A stretch of 64,000 nucleotides of DNA from an uncultured Eubacteriales bacterium (GCA_934486825.1 CAKSQF010000002.1:62001-126000), one strand, 5' to 3'. Positions 45,358 through 55,478 are shown, counted from the first letter of the stretch. Notes: generated from the letters alone by a model not told the origin. Translations and numbers: made by a program.

Positions 45358-48201
45358 ATGATAAAGAACGGAAAAATAAAATTCAGAAACCTCCTGTCGC
45401 TTTTTGTTGTCGCGGCGATGCTCGCAGTGCCGATCCTGTCGCTTGCGGGATGTGGTATATTCCCGATCGGGGGTACCACAACCGCCGCCGGCTCAGGTGG
45501 TCCGGAGGATGATCCCGCAATCAATATAGAGCAGGAGGAAAATCCCGCACTCGAAATATCCGAGCTTATGGTGTACAATACCGTGGGCGCAAAGGATGCA
45601 TACGGAGAGTTCTGCGGTTGGGTCGAGATATACAATCGCAGCGGCGATAAAGTAAATCTCTCGGACTATACGATTTCGATAAATAATGACGATCCCGTCG
45701 CATTGCCGTCGGTTGAGATCGCACCCGGAGAATATACCGTGCTTTTTTCGAACGGTAAAAACGGCAGTGCCGACCTTCCGCTCATTCTTCCTGTCAAGGG
45801 CGTGCTTGTGCTCCGCCACGGTAAATATGCTACCGATAAGGTGTCATATCTGAACGCAAATGCCAACTGCTCCTTCCTGCCGTCAACGGGGAAGGAAACG
45901 TCTCAGCCTACGCCCGGATATGCGGCAGTCAGGGAAAGGGATAACCTGATAATCAGCGAGCTTATGTCGTCAAACGATCTTTATCCGGTAAAGGGAAAGC
46001 TTTGCGACTGGGTGGAGCTTTATAATGCGGGCGATGTCGATATCGATCTTTCAAACTATTATGCGTCGAACAGCACAGGAAATCTTTACAGGTGTAAGCT
46101 TCCCGAAAAGGTGCTGAAACCCGGGGAATATCTGCTTCTCTGCTGTGAGGATGATGTCGATTTCAAACTGTCGAAATCGGGCGATCGCGTCTATATAACA
46201 AGAACGGACGGTGTGCTCGCCGCTTCGGTGGTCTTTGATGCAATGGAGAAAAACACCGCATGGACATATGACTGCGGAATCGTCAAAAAACCGTCTCCCG
46301 GATATCCGAATACCGAAAGCGGTTATCTGCAGGCAATAAGTTCACGCTCGGGGCTTATCATAACCGAGGTTATATCGAGCAACAGCAAATATTATGCAGT
46401 TGACGGTGAATATTACGATCTCGTTGAGTTGAAAAACACCACCGATAAGTCGATCAGACTTTCCGATTTCTACCTTTCGGATAAAAACAGCAACCTTCAG
46501 CGGTATAAGCTTCCGGATGTGACGCTTGATCCGGGTAAATTCTATGTTGCGGTCTGCGACGGAAAAAAATATGCGCCCTTCAAGATCAGCTCGGACGGAG
46601 AGAAACTGTATGTCTCGCGTGCGGACGGAAGCGTCGATGACGCACTTGAGGTTCCGGCAGTCCCGGCAAACCGAAGCTACGGAAGATACAACGGCGAGCT
46701 TGTGTATTTTGTAACACCTTCGTTCGGAAAAGAAAATCCCAAGGGCTGTTCCGCACTTACTGCCGCACCGGTCGCAAGCGTTGCAAGCGGATTTTATGAC
46801 GGTCCGCAGTCGGTTACGCTGTCGGGAAGCGGAGTGATATATTATACAACCGACGGAACCAAGCCGACGACCGCGTCCAGGAAGTATAACGGGGAGACGA
46901 TAGCGGTGTCTTCGAATATGTCGATCCGTGCGATCGTTTATGACGGAGATAAAATACCGAGCGATGTCACGACCTTCAATTATTTCATCTCCGCCCCCGC
47001 GTATGCACTGCCGGTGGTAAAGATATCGATGTCGCAGAACGATTTTGACGGCACAAACGGGATATATACAAAATACAACAATGTAAATCTTGAAAAAGAG
47101 GCATGCTTTGCCTACTATATCGACGGAAAAGAGCAGTTTTCGGTAAACTGCGGGATAAAACTTTTCGGCGCGTCGAGCCGTATGTATGCGAAAAAGAGCT
47201 TCCAGCTCAAATTCCGCACAAAGTACGGTATGTCAAAGCTGAAATATAAAATATTCGATGATCTTGATATATCCGAGTTCAACAACATAGTGCTCAGATC
47301 CGGCTCGCAGAGTATAATGAAATACCGCACGATGCTGACCGATGAACTTGTGACCTCGCTTGCATCAACCTCCGGGAATATGAAGAACGTGCTCGTGCAG
47401 GCTTATAAACCGGTAAATCTGTATATAAACGGCGAGTATATGGGCATCTATTTCTTCAGAGAAAAAATCGATGAAGATTTTGTGGCAAATCACTGGAATG
47501 TCGATCCGGACGGAGTTACTGTTATAAACTGGGTAAATACCGTAAAATACGGCGCTTCCGATCAGGGCTGGCACGATATATGGAATTTCGTCGCGACAAA
47601 GAAGGCAGATCTGTCGGTCGATGAAAACTATGAAAAGATTGCATCCCAGCTTAATCTTGAAAGTCTTATGGATGTGTATATCATGCGTATATGGGGCGGA
47701 GATCGTGACAGCGGCAATATAAGGGCGGCAAAATCCCCCGATTACGACGGTGGAAGATGGAACTTCATACTCTTCGACTGCGACCTCTGTCTTGATTACG
47801 GAACGACAAAGGATGAAATCAATTATATCATGAACAATGCGTCGCTGAGCAGACTTCATACGCTGTTTCGCGCGCTCATGAAAAACGACGGCTTCAGAGA
47901 GCAGTTCCTGAAGCGCTTGGGTTATCATATGCAGAACAGCTTTACTCCCGAGAAGGCGCAGACACGTCTTGATGAGTTGTCGGGTGAGATATCGGCTGAT
48001 ATGAAATACAATGTCGAGCGCTGGAAGAGCTACTATCATAAGACCTATAACGACTGGAAGGCAAATGTGAGCGCTCTCAGAAAAACGATCGGCGAGACAA
48101 GAATACAACAGATGGTCAAGGACGCGACAAAGACATTTTCACTTACCGAGGAGGATGTAAAAAACTTTTTCGGTGAAGAATATGTCGCCTATATGAAATA
48201 A
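45358..48201 (+). CDS. Surface lipoprotein with lamin-tail, chitobiase-C-like and CotH kinase domains
   Basis: This 947-residue protein has a lipoprotein signal (LFVVAAMLAVPILSLAGC). Three lamin-tail domains follow (ISELMVYNTVGAKDAYGEFCGWVEIYN-type; LIISELMSSNDLYPV ... DWVELYNAGDVDIDLSNY; LIITEVISSNSKYYAV), at about residues 60-440. Next comes a chitobiase C-terminal-like unit (DGPQSVTLSGSGVIYYTTDGTKP), and a CotH kinase region (VVKISMSQNDFDGTNGIY, VNCGIKLFGASSRMYAKKSF, YMGIYFFREKIDEDF, WNFILFDCDLCLDYG). CotH family kinases phosphorylate spore-coat proteins; this secreted form may modify surface proteins or anchor to polysaccharides. ATG 45358 follows AAGGAACGG; an ATG at 45328 has no site. 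Confidence 0.88.
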   Translation: MIKNGKIKFRNLLSLFVVAAMLAVPILSLAGCGIFPIGGTTTAAGSGGPEDDPAINIEQEENPALEISELMVYNTVGAKDAYGEFCGWVEIYNRSGDKVNLSDYTISINNDDPVALPSVEIAPGEYTVLFSNGKNGSADLPLILPVKGVLVLRHGKYATDKVSYLNANANCSFLPSTGKETSQPTPGYAAVRERDNLIISELMSSNDLYPVKGKLCDWVELYNAGDVDIDLSNYYASNSTGNLYRCKLPEKVLKPGEYLLLCCEDDVDFKLSKSGDRVYITRTDGVLAASVVFDAMEKNTAWTYDCGIVKKPSPGYPNTESGYLQAISSRSGLIITEVISSNSKYYAVDGEYYDLVELKNTTDKSIRLSDFYLSDKNSNLQRYKLPDVTLDPGKFYVAVCDGKKYAPFKISSDGEKLYVSRADGSVDDALEVPAVPANRSYGRYNGELVYFVTPSFGKENPKGCSALTAAPVASVASGFYDGPQSVTLSGSGVIYYTTDGTKPTTASRKYNGETIAVSSNMSIRAIVYDGDKIPSDVTTFNYFISAPAYALPVVKISMSQNDFDGTNGIYTKYNNVNLEKEACFAYYIDGKEQFSVNCGIKLFGASSRMYAKKSFQLKFRTKYGMSKLKYKIFDDLDISEFNNIVLRSGSQSIMKYRTMLTDELVTSLASTSGNMKNVLVQAYKPVNLYINGEYMGIYFFREKIDEDFVANHWNVDPDGVTVINWVNTVKYGASDQGWHDIWNFVATKKADLSVDENYEKIASQLNLESLMDVYIMRIWGGDRDSGNIRAAKSPDYDGGRWNFILFDCDLCLDYGTTKDEINYIMNNASLSRLHTLFRALMKNDGFREQFLKRLGYHMQNSFTPEKAQTRLDELSGEISADMKYNVERWKSYYHKTYNDWKANVSALRKTIGETRIQQMVKDATKTFSLTEEDVKNFFGEEYVAYMK

Positions 48202-48209
48202 AAAGTGCG

Positions 48210-48238
48210 ATCGACCGGGGAATCCCCCGGTCGATTTT
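48210..48238 (+). terminator. Terminator after the CotH gene
   Basis: An 11-bp GC-rich stem ATCGACCGGGG and complement followed by TTTT then GCC; short T run. Confidence 0.75.
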
Positions 48239-48261
48239 GCCTTGGATAATGTGAGGAATGT

Positions 48262-49212
48262 ATGAGCAATAAGAACCGTTTTGAATATTCGGATTCGAAT
48301 AAGAGATATTATACATATGATTACTATCTGAAGCATAAATTCGGCAAAAAAATATGTAAAATACCGCTTGATATCGGCTGCACCTGCCCTAATATCGACG
48401 GAATCAAGGGCGTCGGCGGCTGTATTTACTGCTCGCCGAGGGGAAGCGGCGATTTTGCTGGTCTGCCGACTCAGAGCGTTTCCGAACAGATAGCGTCGGG
48501 TAAAAAAATGATGAGAGCCAAATGGGGCAATGATATAGGCTGTATTCCGTATTTTCAGGCGCATACAAATACCTACGGTGATCCCGAAAGGCTGGTCGCG
48601 TGCTTCAATGACGCTCTTGACGATGCCGATACGGTGGGAATAAGCATAGCGACCCGTGCCGACTGTCTGTCGGACAGAATGATCGACGAGCTTTTCAGAC
48701 TGTCGGAAAAGACGTTTCTGACAGTGGAACTCGGACTTCAGACCGTTCATGACAAAACTGCCCGGTTTATAAACCGATGTCATACATACGACGATTTTTT
48801 GTCGGGCTATCGCAGACTTGACGGGCTGAATGTCTGCATACACATAATAGACGGACTTCCTTTTGAAGATCACGGTATGATGATGGAGACTGCCGCCGAA
48901 ATAGCAAAGCTGCACCCGCACAGCGTCAAAATACATCTGCTCCATGTTCTTGATTCGACCCTGCTCGGAAAAATGTATAAAGAGGGGAAAATAACTGTGC
49001 TCGGACTTGAAGAATATGTCGGTACAGTCTGCGATCAGCTTGAAATATTGCCTCCGGATACGGTAATCGGCAGGGTTACCGGCGACGGCGCTCCCGCCGA
49101 GCTTCTCGCACCCGAATGGAGTAAAAAGAAATTTGTCGTAATGAATGAGATCGATAAAGAGCTTGCGCGGAGGAACAGCATGCAAGGGGCAAAATATCAT
49201 TCTGTTTTGTGA
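48262..49212 (+). CDS. Radical SAM protein, TIGR01212 (YhcC/YtqA) family
   Basis: A 316-residue protein. The family's radical SAM cysteines lie in GCTCPNIDGIKGVGGCIYCSPRGSG (read as CTCPN and GCIYC), followed by YFQAHTNTYG, EYGLQ-like VELGLQTVHDKTARFINR and HIIDGLPFEDHGMM. These match the Elp3-like TIGR01212 proteins of unknown substrate. No RNA-modification partner is adjacent. It sits 60 bases after the lipoprotein gene and just before the cdaA promoter. Confidence 0.92.
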   Translation: MSNKNRFEYSDSNKRYYTYDYYLKHKFGKKICKIPLDIGCTCPNIDGIKGVGGCIYCSPRGSGDFAGLPTQSVSEQIASGKKMMRAKWGNDIGCIPYFQAHTNTYGDPERLVACFNDALDDADTVGISIATRADCLSDRMIDELFRLSEKTFLTVELGLQTVHDKTARFINRCHTYDDFLSGYRRLDGLNVCIHIIDGLPFEDHGMMMETAAEIAKLHPHSVKIHLLHVLDSTLLGKMYKEGKITVLGLEEYVGTVCDQLEILPPDTVIGRVTGDGAPAELLAPEWSKKKFVVMNEIDKELARRNSMQGAKYHSVL

Positions 49213-49240
49213 AAAACGATCACTTTTGAGTGAATTGTTG

Positions 49241-49269
49241 TTGACACGACACCGAAAATAATATATAAT
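49241..49269 (+). promoter_or_regulatory. Consensus promoter of the cdaA gene cluster
   Basis: TTGACA, 17-base spacer, TATAAT: perfect consensus, with the cdaA start about 90 bases further. It may drive the long cdaA-to-kinase run. Confidence 0.92.
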
Positions 49270-49358
49270 AATGAGTAATATATTGATTGGACAACTGTCG
49301 GTACCGGAAAGAATTGTCTGTGTTCTTTTCGGCTCGGGTTTGTGGCAGAGGGGAAAAG

Positions 49359-50384
49359 ATGGATACTGTTCGTGAGATGTTTATGGATATTGCACGCGCT
49401 TTTATGAATATGGATCTGATCGATCTTTTGGATATTTTTATAATATCCATGCTCTTTTACTGGGTCGTCAGGTTTATACGCGAGCGCCGTGCGGGAAAGC
49501 TTGCCGCAGGTGTTATCGTTCTGCTTCTGATACAGCTTATAGGATCGGTGCTCAATCTGACGGCGGTAAATTTTATTCTCCATAACCTCTTTCAGATCGG
49601 AATTACGGCGCTGATCGTGGTTTTCCAGCCCGAAATACGTGATGTTCTTGAAAAAATGGGCGGTGTGCGTAATCTTATTCCGCACAGCGAATCGAAGGAT
49701 ACGGCAATGGTCAAGAATACCGTCAGAAATGTGTGCGAGGCAGCCTGCGATATGTCGAGCGATCAGACGGGTGCGCTTATAGTCCTTGAAAGGACGACCG
49801 GTCTTGAGGAATACGTCTGCTCGGGAACGATGATAAACGCAGAGGTCAGTAAACAGCTTCTGAAGAATATTTTTTTCAATAAAGCGCCGCTTCACGACGG
49901 TGCGGTAATAATCAAGAACAACAGAATACAGTCGGCAGGCTGTAAACTTCCGCTTGCATCTCAGAATATCGATCTTGATTTCGGTACGCGCCACAGAGCC
50001 GCAATAGGCATGAGCGAACGCAGTGACGCGGCAGTCGTGGTTGTGAGCGAGGAAACAGGTACTATTTCACTTGCGATAGGTGGTCAGCTCAAACGTAATT
50101 ATGATTATACAAGACTCTATAACGAGCTTATGGAGCTTATGATGCCGCGTCAGCTTTCGGATATTGTTACCGATCGTATGACGCAGCAGGAAAAGCGTGC
50201 CGCAAGAGCAGCGAGGAAGGCTGAGCGCGCGATCGCCGCGGCAGAACGCGAACGCGCAAAGGTAATATCCGAGCAGCAAAGACAAAAGCAGGAAGCGGCA
50301 CTTGCGGAAAAGAAATCCGAAGCGTCGAAGGCTGAGTCGGAGCAGGAAAAAGGGGCGGGTGAAAATGCTGTTAAACAGAAATAA
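49359..50384 (+). CDS. cdaA: Diadenylate cyclase CdaA
   Basis: A 341-residue membrane cyclase that makes c-di-AMP from two ATP. Three N-terminal helices (LLDIFIISMLFYWVVRFI, LAAGVIVLLLIQLIGSVL, LFQIGITALIVVFQPEI) and the DisA_N catalytic domain with HDGAVIIKNN (DGA) and FGTRHRAAIGMSE (RHR). A long charged C-terminal tail (about 80 residues of Lys/Ala/Glu helix) is longer than usual. ATG 49359 follows GAGGGGAAAAG. It overlaps cdaR by 20 bases. c-di-AMP controls K+ uptake in Firmicutes, relevant to the trk genes in this window. The usual glmM is not next. Confidence 0.95.
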   Translation: MDTVREMFMDIARAFMNMDLIDLLDIFIISMLFYWVVRFIRERRAGKLAAGVIVLLLIQLIGSVLNLTAVNFILHNLFQIGITALIVVFQPEIRDVLEKMGGVRNLIPHSESKDTAMVKNTVRNVCEAACDMSSDQTGALIVLERTTGLEEYVCSGTMINAEVSKQLLKNIFFNKAPLHDGAVIIKNNRIQSAGCKLPLASQNIDLDFGTRHRAAIGMSERSDAAVVVVSEETGTISLAIGGQLKRNYDYTRLYNELMELMMPRQLSDIVTDRMTQQEKRAARAARKAERAIAAAERERAKVISEQQRQKQEAALAEKKSEASKAESEQEKGAGENAVKQK

Positions 50385-51702
50385 AAAAACCGATAATGCT
50401 TCGGAGTATGTCGCCAATGAAGGCAGAACCGACTATGTGGTGAAGAAAAACAGACGCGCCGATATAATTGCATATATTTTTTCGCTGGTAGCGGCGATAA
50501 TTCTCTGGGGATACGTGATGACAAGCGGCGGAGGCGGAGTTACTAAGGTGGTTTTCAATTCGGTTGACCTCACCTATCGCGGCGAAAGTGAGCTGAGGGA
50601 CAAGTACGGACTCATAGTGCAGGATGTAAACGAATCGCTGTCGGTGACTGTTTCGGGCGATAAAAACGATCTTAAAAATATAGACCGCACGGGAATAAAT
50701 GTTTATATCGATCTCAGTGATATAACGTCCGCTGGAGAATATACAAGGCGGGTGGAGGCAGAGGTCCCGAGCGAAATCAAATATGAGCTGTCGTCTAAAG
50801 AGGTGACCGTGGTCATTGATAAGCCGACGAGCCGTGAGATATCGGTCAACAGTGAAAATATAAGGATTAAGGGCACTCAGCTTGTCGATTACCCGATTGT
50901 CGATAAATCACTGAATATAAGCAAGGTTACGCTTGAAGGAAGCTCGGTCAACCTTGATAAAGTGGCAAGCATCGAAATTATTACCGATGCGGTCGGACAG
51001 ATAACTTCAAGCATGAAGGTGTCGGCAAATATCGTGCTTCTTGATGAGGAGCTCAATGAGCTGGATCTTCCGATAACGATTAAAACAGATACGGGCAGGG
51101 ACGGTGTGATTGTTTCGCTGACCGTTTTCAGAAGAAAAACGGTCAGGCTGACGGTGAATACGACAAATAACTATTTCGGCAGTGACCAGATAAAGATCGA
51201 GCCCGCCGAGATAGAGATAAGCGGTGAAGCATCGATTGTAAACGCAATATCGAGCGTTCCGCTTGATATTGAAACAATCAATGAAAAAAATGTGTTTGCC
51301 GATAATACCTATACCGGACTCGGTATAAAAACCGTCGAAGGGGTAACTTATTCGAATACCGACGGTTCGACCTTCTACGGTGCAACGCTTACGGTAACCG
51401 TGAGCGAGCTTGAAACATGTATATTGTCTATAAGCAATTTCGAGCTTCTCGGTGCGCCCGACGGTGTGCAGATTGCCGACAGACGACTGCTTATCACGGT
51501 GCGTGCAATATCGGGAGAAAATGCGGCAATGATGCTTCGCTCTCTTGAGGAGCATCCGGATAAGATAACATTGCGCGTTGACTATAAGAATATAGATTCG
51601 GACGGACGTGCGCCTGTCGTGGTATTTTTCTCCGAAGAATACAGAAGCTATGTCTACGAGGTCGGAAGCTATACCGTATCGCTTACGAAATCCGCTGACT
51701 GA
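50365..51702 (+). CDS. cdaR: CdaA regulator CdaR, YbbR-domain protein
   Basis: A 445-residue protein with one N-terminal membrane helix (IIAYIFSLVAAIILWGYVM) and an extracytoplasmic part of about four YbbR-like repeats of 80-90 residues (recurring ...VTVSGDKNDLKNI, ...VTLEGSSVNLDKV, ...IEISGEASIVNAI patterns). CdaR binds CdaA and modulates c-di-AMP synthesis. ATG 50365 overlaps the cdaA end, giving coupled translation. Confidence 0.9.
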   Translation: MLLNRNKKTDNASEYVANEGRTDYVVKKNRRADIIAYIFSLVAAIILWGYVMTSGGGGVTKVVFNSVDLTYRGESELRDKYGLIVQDVNESLSVTVSGDKNDLKNIDRTGINVYIDLSDITSAGEYTRRVEAEVPSEIKYELSSKEVTVVIDKPTSREISVNSENIRIKGTQLVDYPIVDKSLNISKVTLEGSSVNLDKVASIEIITDAVGQITSSMKVSANIVLLDEELNELDLPITIKTDTGRDGVIVSLTVFRRKTVRLTVNTTNNYFGSDQIKIEPAEIEISGEASIVNAISSVPLDIETINEKNVFADNTYTGLGIKTVEGVTYSNTDGSTFYGATLTVTVSELETCILSISNFELLGAPDGVQIADRRLLITVRAISGENAAMMLRSLEEHPDKITLRVDYKNIDSDGRAPVVVFFSEEYRSYVYEVGSYTVSLTKSAD

Positions 51703-51717
51703 TCGGGGTAAACGCTT

Positions 51718-53319
51718 TTGACAGAGATAATTATACATGATCTGAAGGTCGGCGTCGGAACGCACGACCCGGAAGCGGCGGCGATCGACAGAGCTGTCGG
51801 ACTTCTGAAAAAAATACATATCAGTGCATCCGGTGACAGTCTGTGTGTTGTCAAAAAATCTGTTGATGCACGTAAAAGAGACGCCGTCTGCTATGTCTTT
51901 TCGGTAGCTGCAAAGCTTGAATATCTGCCCGAAAAAAGGTTGCTTGACAGAATAGGCGCAATAGAGCAGAAGAACGGCTCTGTTGATCCCGAATACGGTA
52001 CGGAACGTCTTGAAAACCGACCGGTGGTCGTGGGACTCGGACCGTGCGGAATGTTTTGCGCCCTTTTGCTTGCCGAAAACGGATATCGCCCGATAGTTAT
52101 CGAGCGCGGTGCAAATGTTAGCGATCGGAAAGCCGCAGTGGAGCGGTTTTATAAAGAACGTATTCTTGATCCCGACTGTAATATTCAGTTCGGCGCGGGC
52201 GGAGCCGGGACATTTTCGGACGGAAAGCTGATGACGCGTATAAACGATCCGAAATGTGCGTTTGTGCTGAAACGCTTTGTCGGCTTCGGCGCTCCGCCCG
52301 ATATAACAGTTCAGGCGAGACCGCATATAGGAACCGACCTTCTTTTGGACGTGGTGAATAATATCGTAAAACGCATAGAGGAGTGCGGCGGGAACGTCTG
52401 CTTCAATACAAGACTTGAATCGGTTGAGTGTAAAGCCGATGGGAGCGTTTGCGGAATAAAGACAAACCGCGGCGATATCACCTGTGACATTCTTGTGATG
52501 GCAATAGGTCACAGCTCAAGAGATACGTATGATATGCTGATTGATAACGGTTTCGCCGTTCGTGCAAAATCCTTTTCGGTCGGCGTAAGGATAGAACATC
52601 CGCAGGAAATGATAAACCGCGCACTTTACGGCAGTTACGCCGATCTGCTCCCGCCGGCAGAGTATTCTCTGTCGAAGCGCGTCGGCGAACGCGGGGTGTA
52701 CAGCTTCTGCATGTGTCCGGGCGGCGAGGTAGTGGCGGCAACCTCCGAAATCGGCGGAGTCGTAACAAACGGTATGAGCCGGCACGCAAGAGACGGGAAA
52801 AATGCGAACTCCGCACTTGCCGTCTCTGTTTTTCCCGACGATTACGACGGAAGTGCGAGAGGTGCAATAGAATTTTGCAGGGCGATCGAAAGACGTGCGT
52901 TTGAACTCGGCGGATGTAATTACAATGCTCCGGTGCAGACGGTCGGGGATTTTCTTTCGGGGAGATTCGGCAGTCTGCCTTCTTCGGTTGAACCGACATA
53001 TATGGGCGGAGGACATTTTGAACTGTCCGATCTGCACAGACTCTTTCCGAAACGCATATGTTCGATGCTCGAACTCGGTATTGCCGATTTTGCGGGGAAG
53101 ATTGCCGGTTTTGATATGCCGGAAGCAATACTTACAGGTCCGGAGACGCGGACGTCCGCACCGATAAGAATCCTGCGCGGCGATAATATGACCGCAACAG
53201 GACATCCGGGAATATATCCCTGCGGCGAAGGCGCAGGATACGCCGGCGGGATTACGTCGGCGGCAGTTGACGGAGTGAACTGCGCACTCAGTATAATGAA
53301 AGAATTTGCGGCAAAATGA
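51718..53319 (+). CDS. FAD-dependent dehydrogenase, COG2509 family
   Basis: A 533-residue flavoprotein. After a positively charged N-terminal domain (residues 1-95), the FAD motif RPVVVGLGPCGMFCALLLAENG is seen, then VIERGANVSDRK, FGAGGAGTFSDGKLMTR (diagnostic of this family), and a C-terminal FAD contact GIYPCGEGAGYAGGITSAAVDG. No experimentally settled role. The TTG start follows GGGG; the stop overlaps the recJ start by four bases. Confidence 0.88.
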   Translation: MTEIIIHDLKVGVGTHDPEAAAIDRAVGLLKKIHISASGDSLCVVKKSVDARKRDAVCYVFSVAAKLEYLPEKRLLDRIGAIEQKNGSVDPEYGTERLENRPVVVGLGPCGMFCALLLAENGYRPIVIERGANVSDRKAAVERFYKERILDPDCNIQFGAGGAGTFSDGKLMTRINDPKCAFVLKRFVGFGAPPDITVQARPHIGTDLLLDVVNNIVKRIEECGGNVCFNTRLESVECKADGSVCGIKTNRGDITCDILVMAIGHSSRDTYDMLIDNGFAVRAKSFSVGVRIEHPQEMINRALYGSYADLLPPAEYSLSKRVGERGVYSFCMCPGGEVVAATSEIGGVVTNGMSRHARDGKNANSALAVSVFPDDYDGSARGAIEFCRAIERRAFELGGCNYNAPVQTVGDFLSGRFGSLPSSVEPTYMGGGHFELSDLHRLFPKRICSMLELGIADFAGKIAGFDMPEAILTGPETRTSAPIRILRGDNMTATGHPGIYPCGEGAGYAGGITSAAVDGVNCALSIMKEFAAK

Positions 53320-55478
53320 CCGATGGTACAAGGGAAGTGAAGAGGCATATGCCGAAAAACAAATGGATAATCAAATCGGATGCAGATGCCGCATCGCCCG
53401 AGGCGTTGGAGCTTTCGGAAAAACTGGGTATCACTCCGCTTACGGCGAGATTGCTCCTGTCAAGGGGGCTTTCGACTTATGAGGAGGCATATCGTTTTCT
53501 CTCCTTTGCCGATACGGTAATTCATGATCCCTTTTTGCTCGCCGATATGGATAAAGCGGTAGAAAGGCTTGAAAAAGCGATTGCCTGTCATGAGAAAATC
53601 GTAATATACGGCGATTATGACGTTGACGGCGTCACATCGACCGCACTTCTCTATATGTATCTGACAGATCGCGGCGCCGATAACCTTTCGTATTATATAC
53701 CCGATCGCGGCGATGAGGGTTACGGAATAAATATTTCCGCAATAGACAGATTTGCAGATGATCGGGTAAATCTGGTCGTTACGGTCGATACCGGTGTTAC
53801 AGCAATCGATGAGGTGGAGTACGCAAGGCGTGTCGGTATTGAATTTGTAATTACCGATCACCATGAGTGCAGGGATATGCTGCCTGATGCCGTTGCAGTG
53901 GTGAACCCGATGCGTCGCGATGAGTGTAATCGCTACCCGTTCAGAGCGCTTGCGGGCGTCGGTGTTGCTTTCAAGCTGATAACCGCAATGGAAATGAGGC
54001 GTGTCGGGAAAGAAAACGATTACCTGTCCGGGATATGTAAAAAGTATGCCGATCTCGTTGCCGCAGGCACGATTGCCGACGTAATGCCTGTTCTTGACGA
54101 GAACAGACTTTATGTCAGCATGGGTATAAAAAGCATGAATGACGATATACGTCCGGCATTCGGGATGCTGATTGAAGAGGCAACAAGAAAAAGCGACGGA
54201 AAACCGTCTGCAGATCGTGAGATTACCTCATCTCTCATAAGCTTTACTCTGGCACCCCGCATAAATGCCGCCGGAAGAATGGCGCATGCCTCGCTTGCGG
54301 TTGAGCTTTTTCTGTCGGATGATGAGAAGAAGATAAGGGAGACGGCGAGCGAACTCTGCGAAATAAACCGTCTGAGACAGGAAGAGGAAAACAGGATACT
54401 GCAGGATGCCGTCGAAATGATAAAATCACACAAAAAAGCCGATGACAGGATCATCGTGATTGCCGGCGAAAACTGGAACAGCGGCGTTATCGGAATAGTT
54501 GCGTCAAGAATAACCGAGCGCTTCGGTCTGCCGTCAATACTTGTGTCATTTGACGGAGATGTCGGTAAAGGCTCGGGCAGATCGCTGAAGGGAATGAATC
54601 TTGTCTCCGCACTGTCCTCCTGTTCGGATATCCTTGAAAAATTCGGCGGCCATGAGGTGGCGGCAGGCATTACGATAGACCGTAAAAATTTTGACTGCTT
54701 CTGTAAAAGGATGAATGAATATGCCGCAAAAATGTGGACAAACTCGGCTGAAGACGCACTGCTGGAGGTTGAATGTGAGGTTTACCCGCCGGAAATGACC
54801 TTTGAACAGGCAAAACAGCTTCGGATGCTTGAGCCTTACGGAACAGGCAATCCGATGCCGCTTTTCCTTATGCGGAGAATGTGTGTAAGTGAAATAAGGG
54901 ATCTCTCGGGTAAGCATACAAAACTGACTGTCAGAAAAGGTTTTTCAACCTTTTCGGTTCTGCTCTTCGGCAGAAAAAGGGAAGAACTTGACATTATCCG
55001 GGATGACGATATTGATGTTGTGTTCCAGCTTTCGATAAATGAGTACAGAGGGAATTGCAGTCTGCAATTTATTGCCAAAGACTGGTCACTGAGCGAAAGT
55101 GTTGTTTCCGAAGAGGACAGGGGAAAGCTTTCCGCGCTGAAGAACGGAGATCGGACCGATGACAGCGTTCTGCCGTCGCGCGATGATTTTGCAGGTGTCT
55201 ACCGCTATGTCAGACATCGTGCGGCATGCGGTGAACCGGACGGGCTTGTCAGTGTGCGTGAAATGCTTGAGTCGCTCGGCGGAACCGGAATCGGATATGT
55301 CAAATTACATATAATAATTGAAATACTTGTCGAAAGAGGACTGCTAATTTGCGAAAAAGGATCATTTGATAATGATATTGCCGCTTTTTCGGTGAACAAT
55401 CCGAATTCGAAGGTGAATCTGTTTGATTCGCCGATTTATAAACGGCTTGCAGGCAGTTGCGGTCGGTCTTGCTTATGA
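53316..55478 (+). CDS. recJ: Single-stranded-DNA-specific exonuclease RecJ
   Basis: A 720-residue 5'-3' exonuclease of the DHH superfamily used in recombination and repair. DYDVDGVTSTALLYMYL near residue 100 and VTVDTGV, then VITDHHECRDMLPDAVAVVNP (DHH motif near 180) hold the metal ligands. The DHHA1 domain ends with FGGHEVAAGITI, and an OB-like C-terminal part follows. The ATG at 53316 overlaps the previous stop (ATGA); the alternative ATG at 53349 has GAGG only three bases away. Firmicutes often have recJ just before apt-rel; apt is missing here. Confidence 0.94.
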   Translation: MTDGTREVKRHMPKNKWIIKSDADAASPEALELSEKLGITPLTARLLLSRGLSTYEEAYRFLSFADTVIHDPFLLADMDKAVERLEKAIACHEKIVIYGDYDVDGVTSTALLYMYLTDRGADNLSYYIPDRGDEGYGINISAIDRFADDRVNLVVTVDTGVTAIDEVEYARRVGIEFVITDHHECRDMLPDAVAVVNPMRRDECNRYPFRALAGVGVAFKLITAMEMRRVGKENDYLSGICKKYADLVAAGTIADVMPVLDENRLYVSMGIKSMNDDIRPAFGMLIEEATRKSDGKPSADREITSSLISFTLAPRINAAGRMAHASLAVELFLSDDEKKIRETASELCEINRLRQEEENRILQDAVEMIKSHKKADDRIIVIAGENWNSGVIGIVASRITERFGLPSILVSFDGDVGKGSGRSLKGMNLVSALSSCSDILEKFGGHEVAAGITIDRKNFDCFCKRMNEYAAKMWTNSAEDALLEVECEVYPPEMTFEQAKQLRMLEPYGTGNPMPLFLMRRMCVSEIRDLSGKHTKLTVRKGFSTFSVLLFGRKREELDIIRDDDIDVVFQLSINEYRGNCSLQFIAKDWSLSESVVSEEDRGKLSALKNGDRTDDSVLPSRDDFAGVYRYVRHRAACGEPDGLVSVREMLESLGGTGIGYVKLHIIIEILVERGLLICEKGSFDNDIAAFSVNNPNSKVNLFDSPIYKRLAGSCGRSCL

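Noticed and set aside
51007..52512. 501-codon minus-strand frame opposite cdaR and the COG2509 gene
   Set aside because: It spans two well-supported genes with known motifs; no domain is visible and composition is that of a shadow frame.
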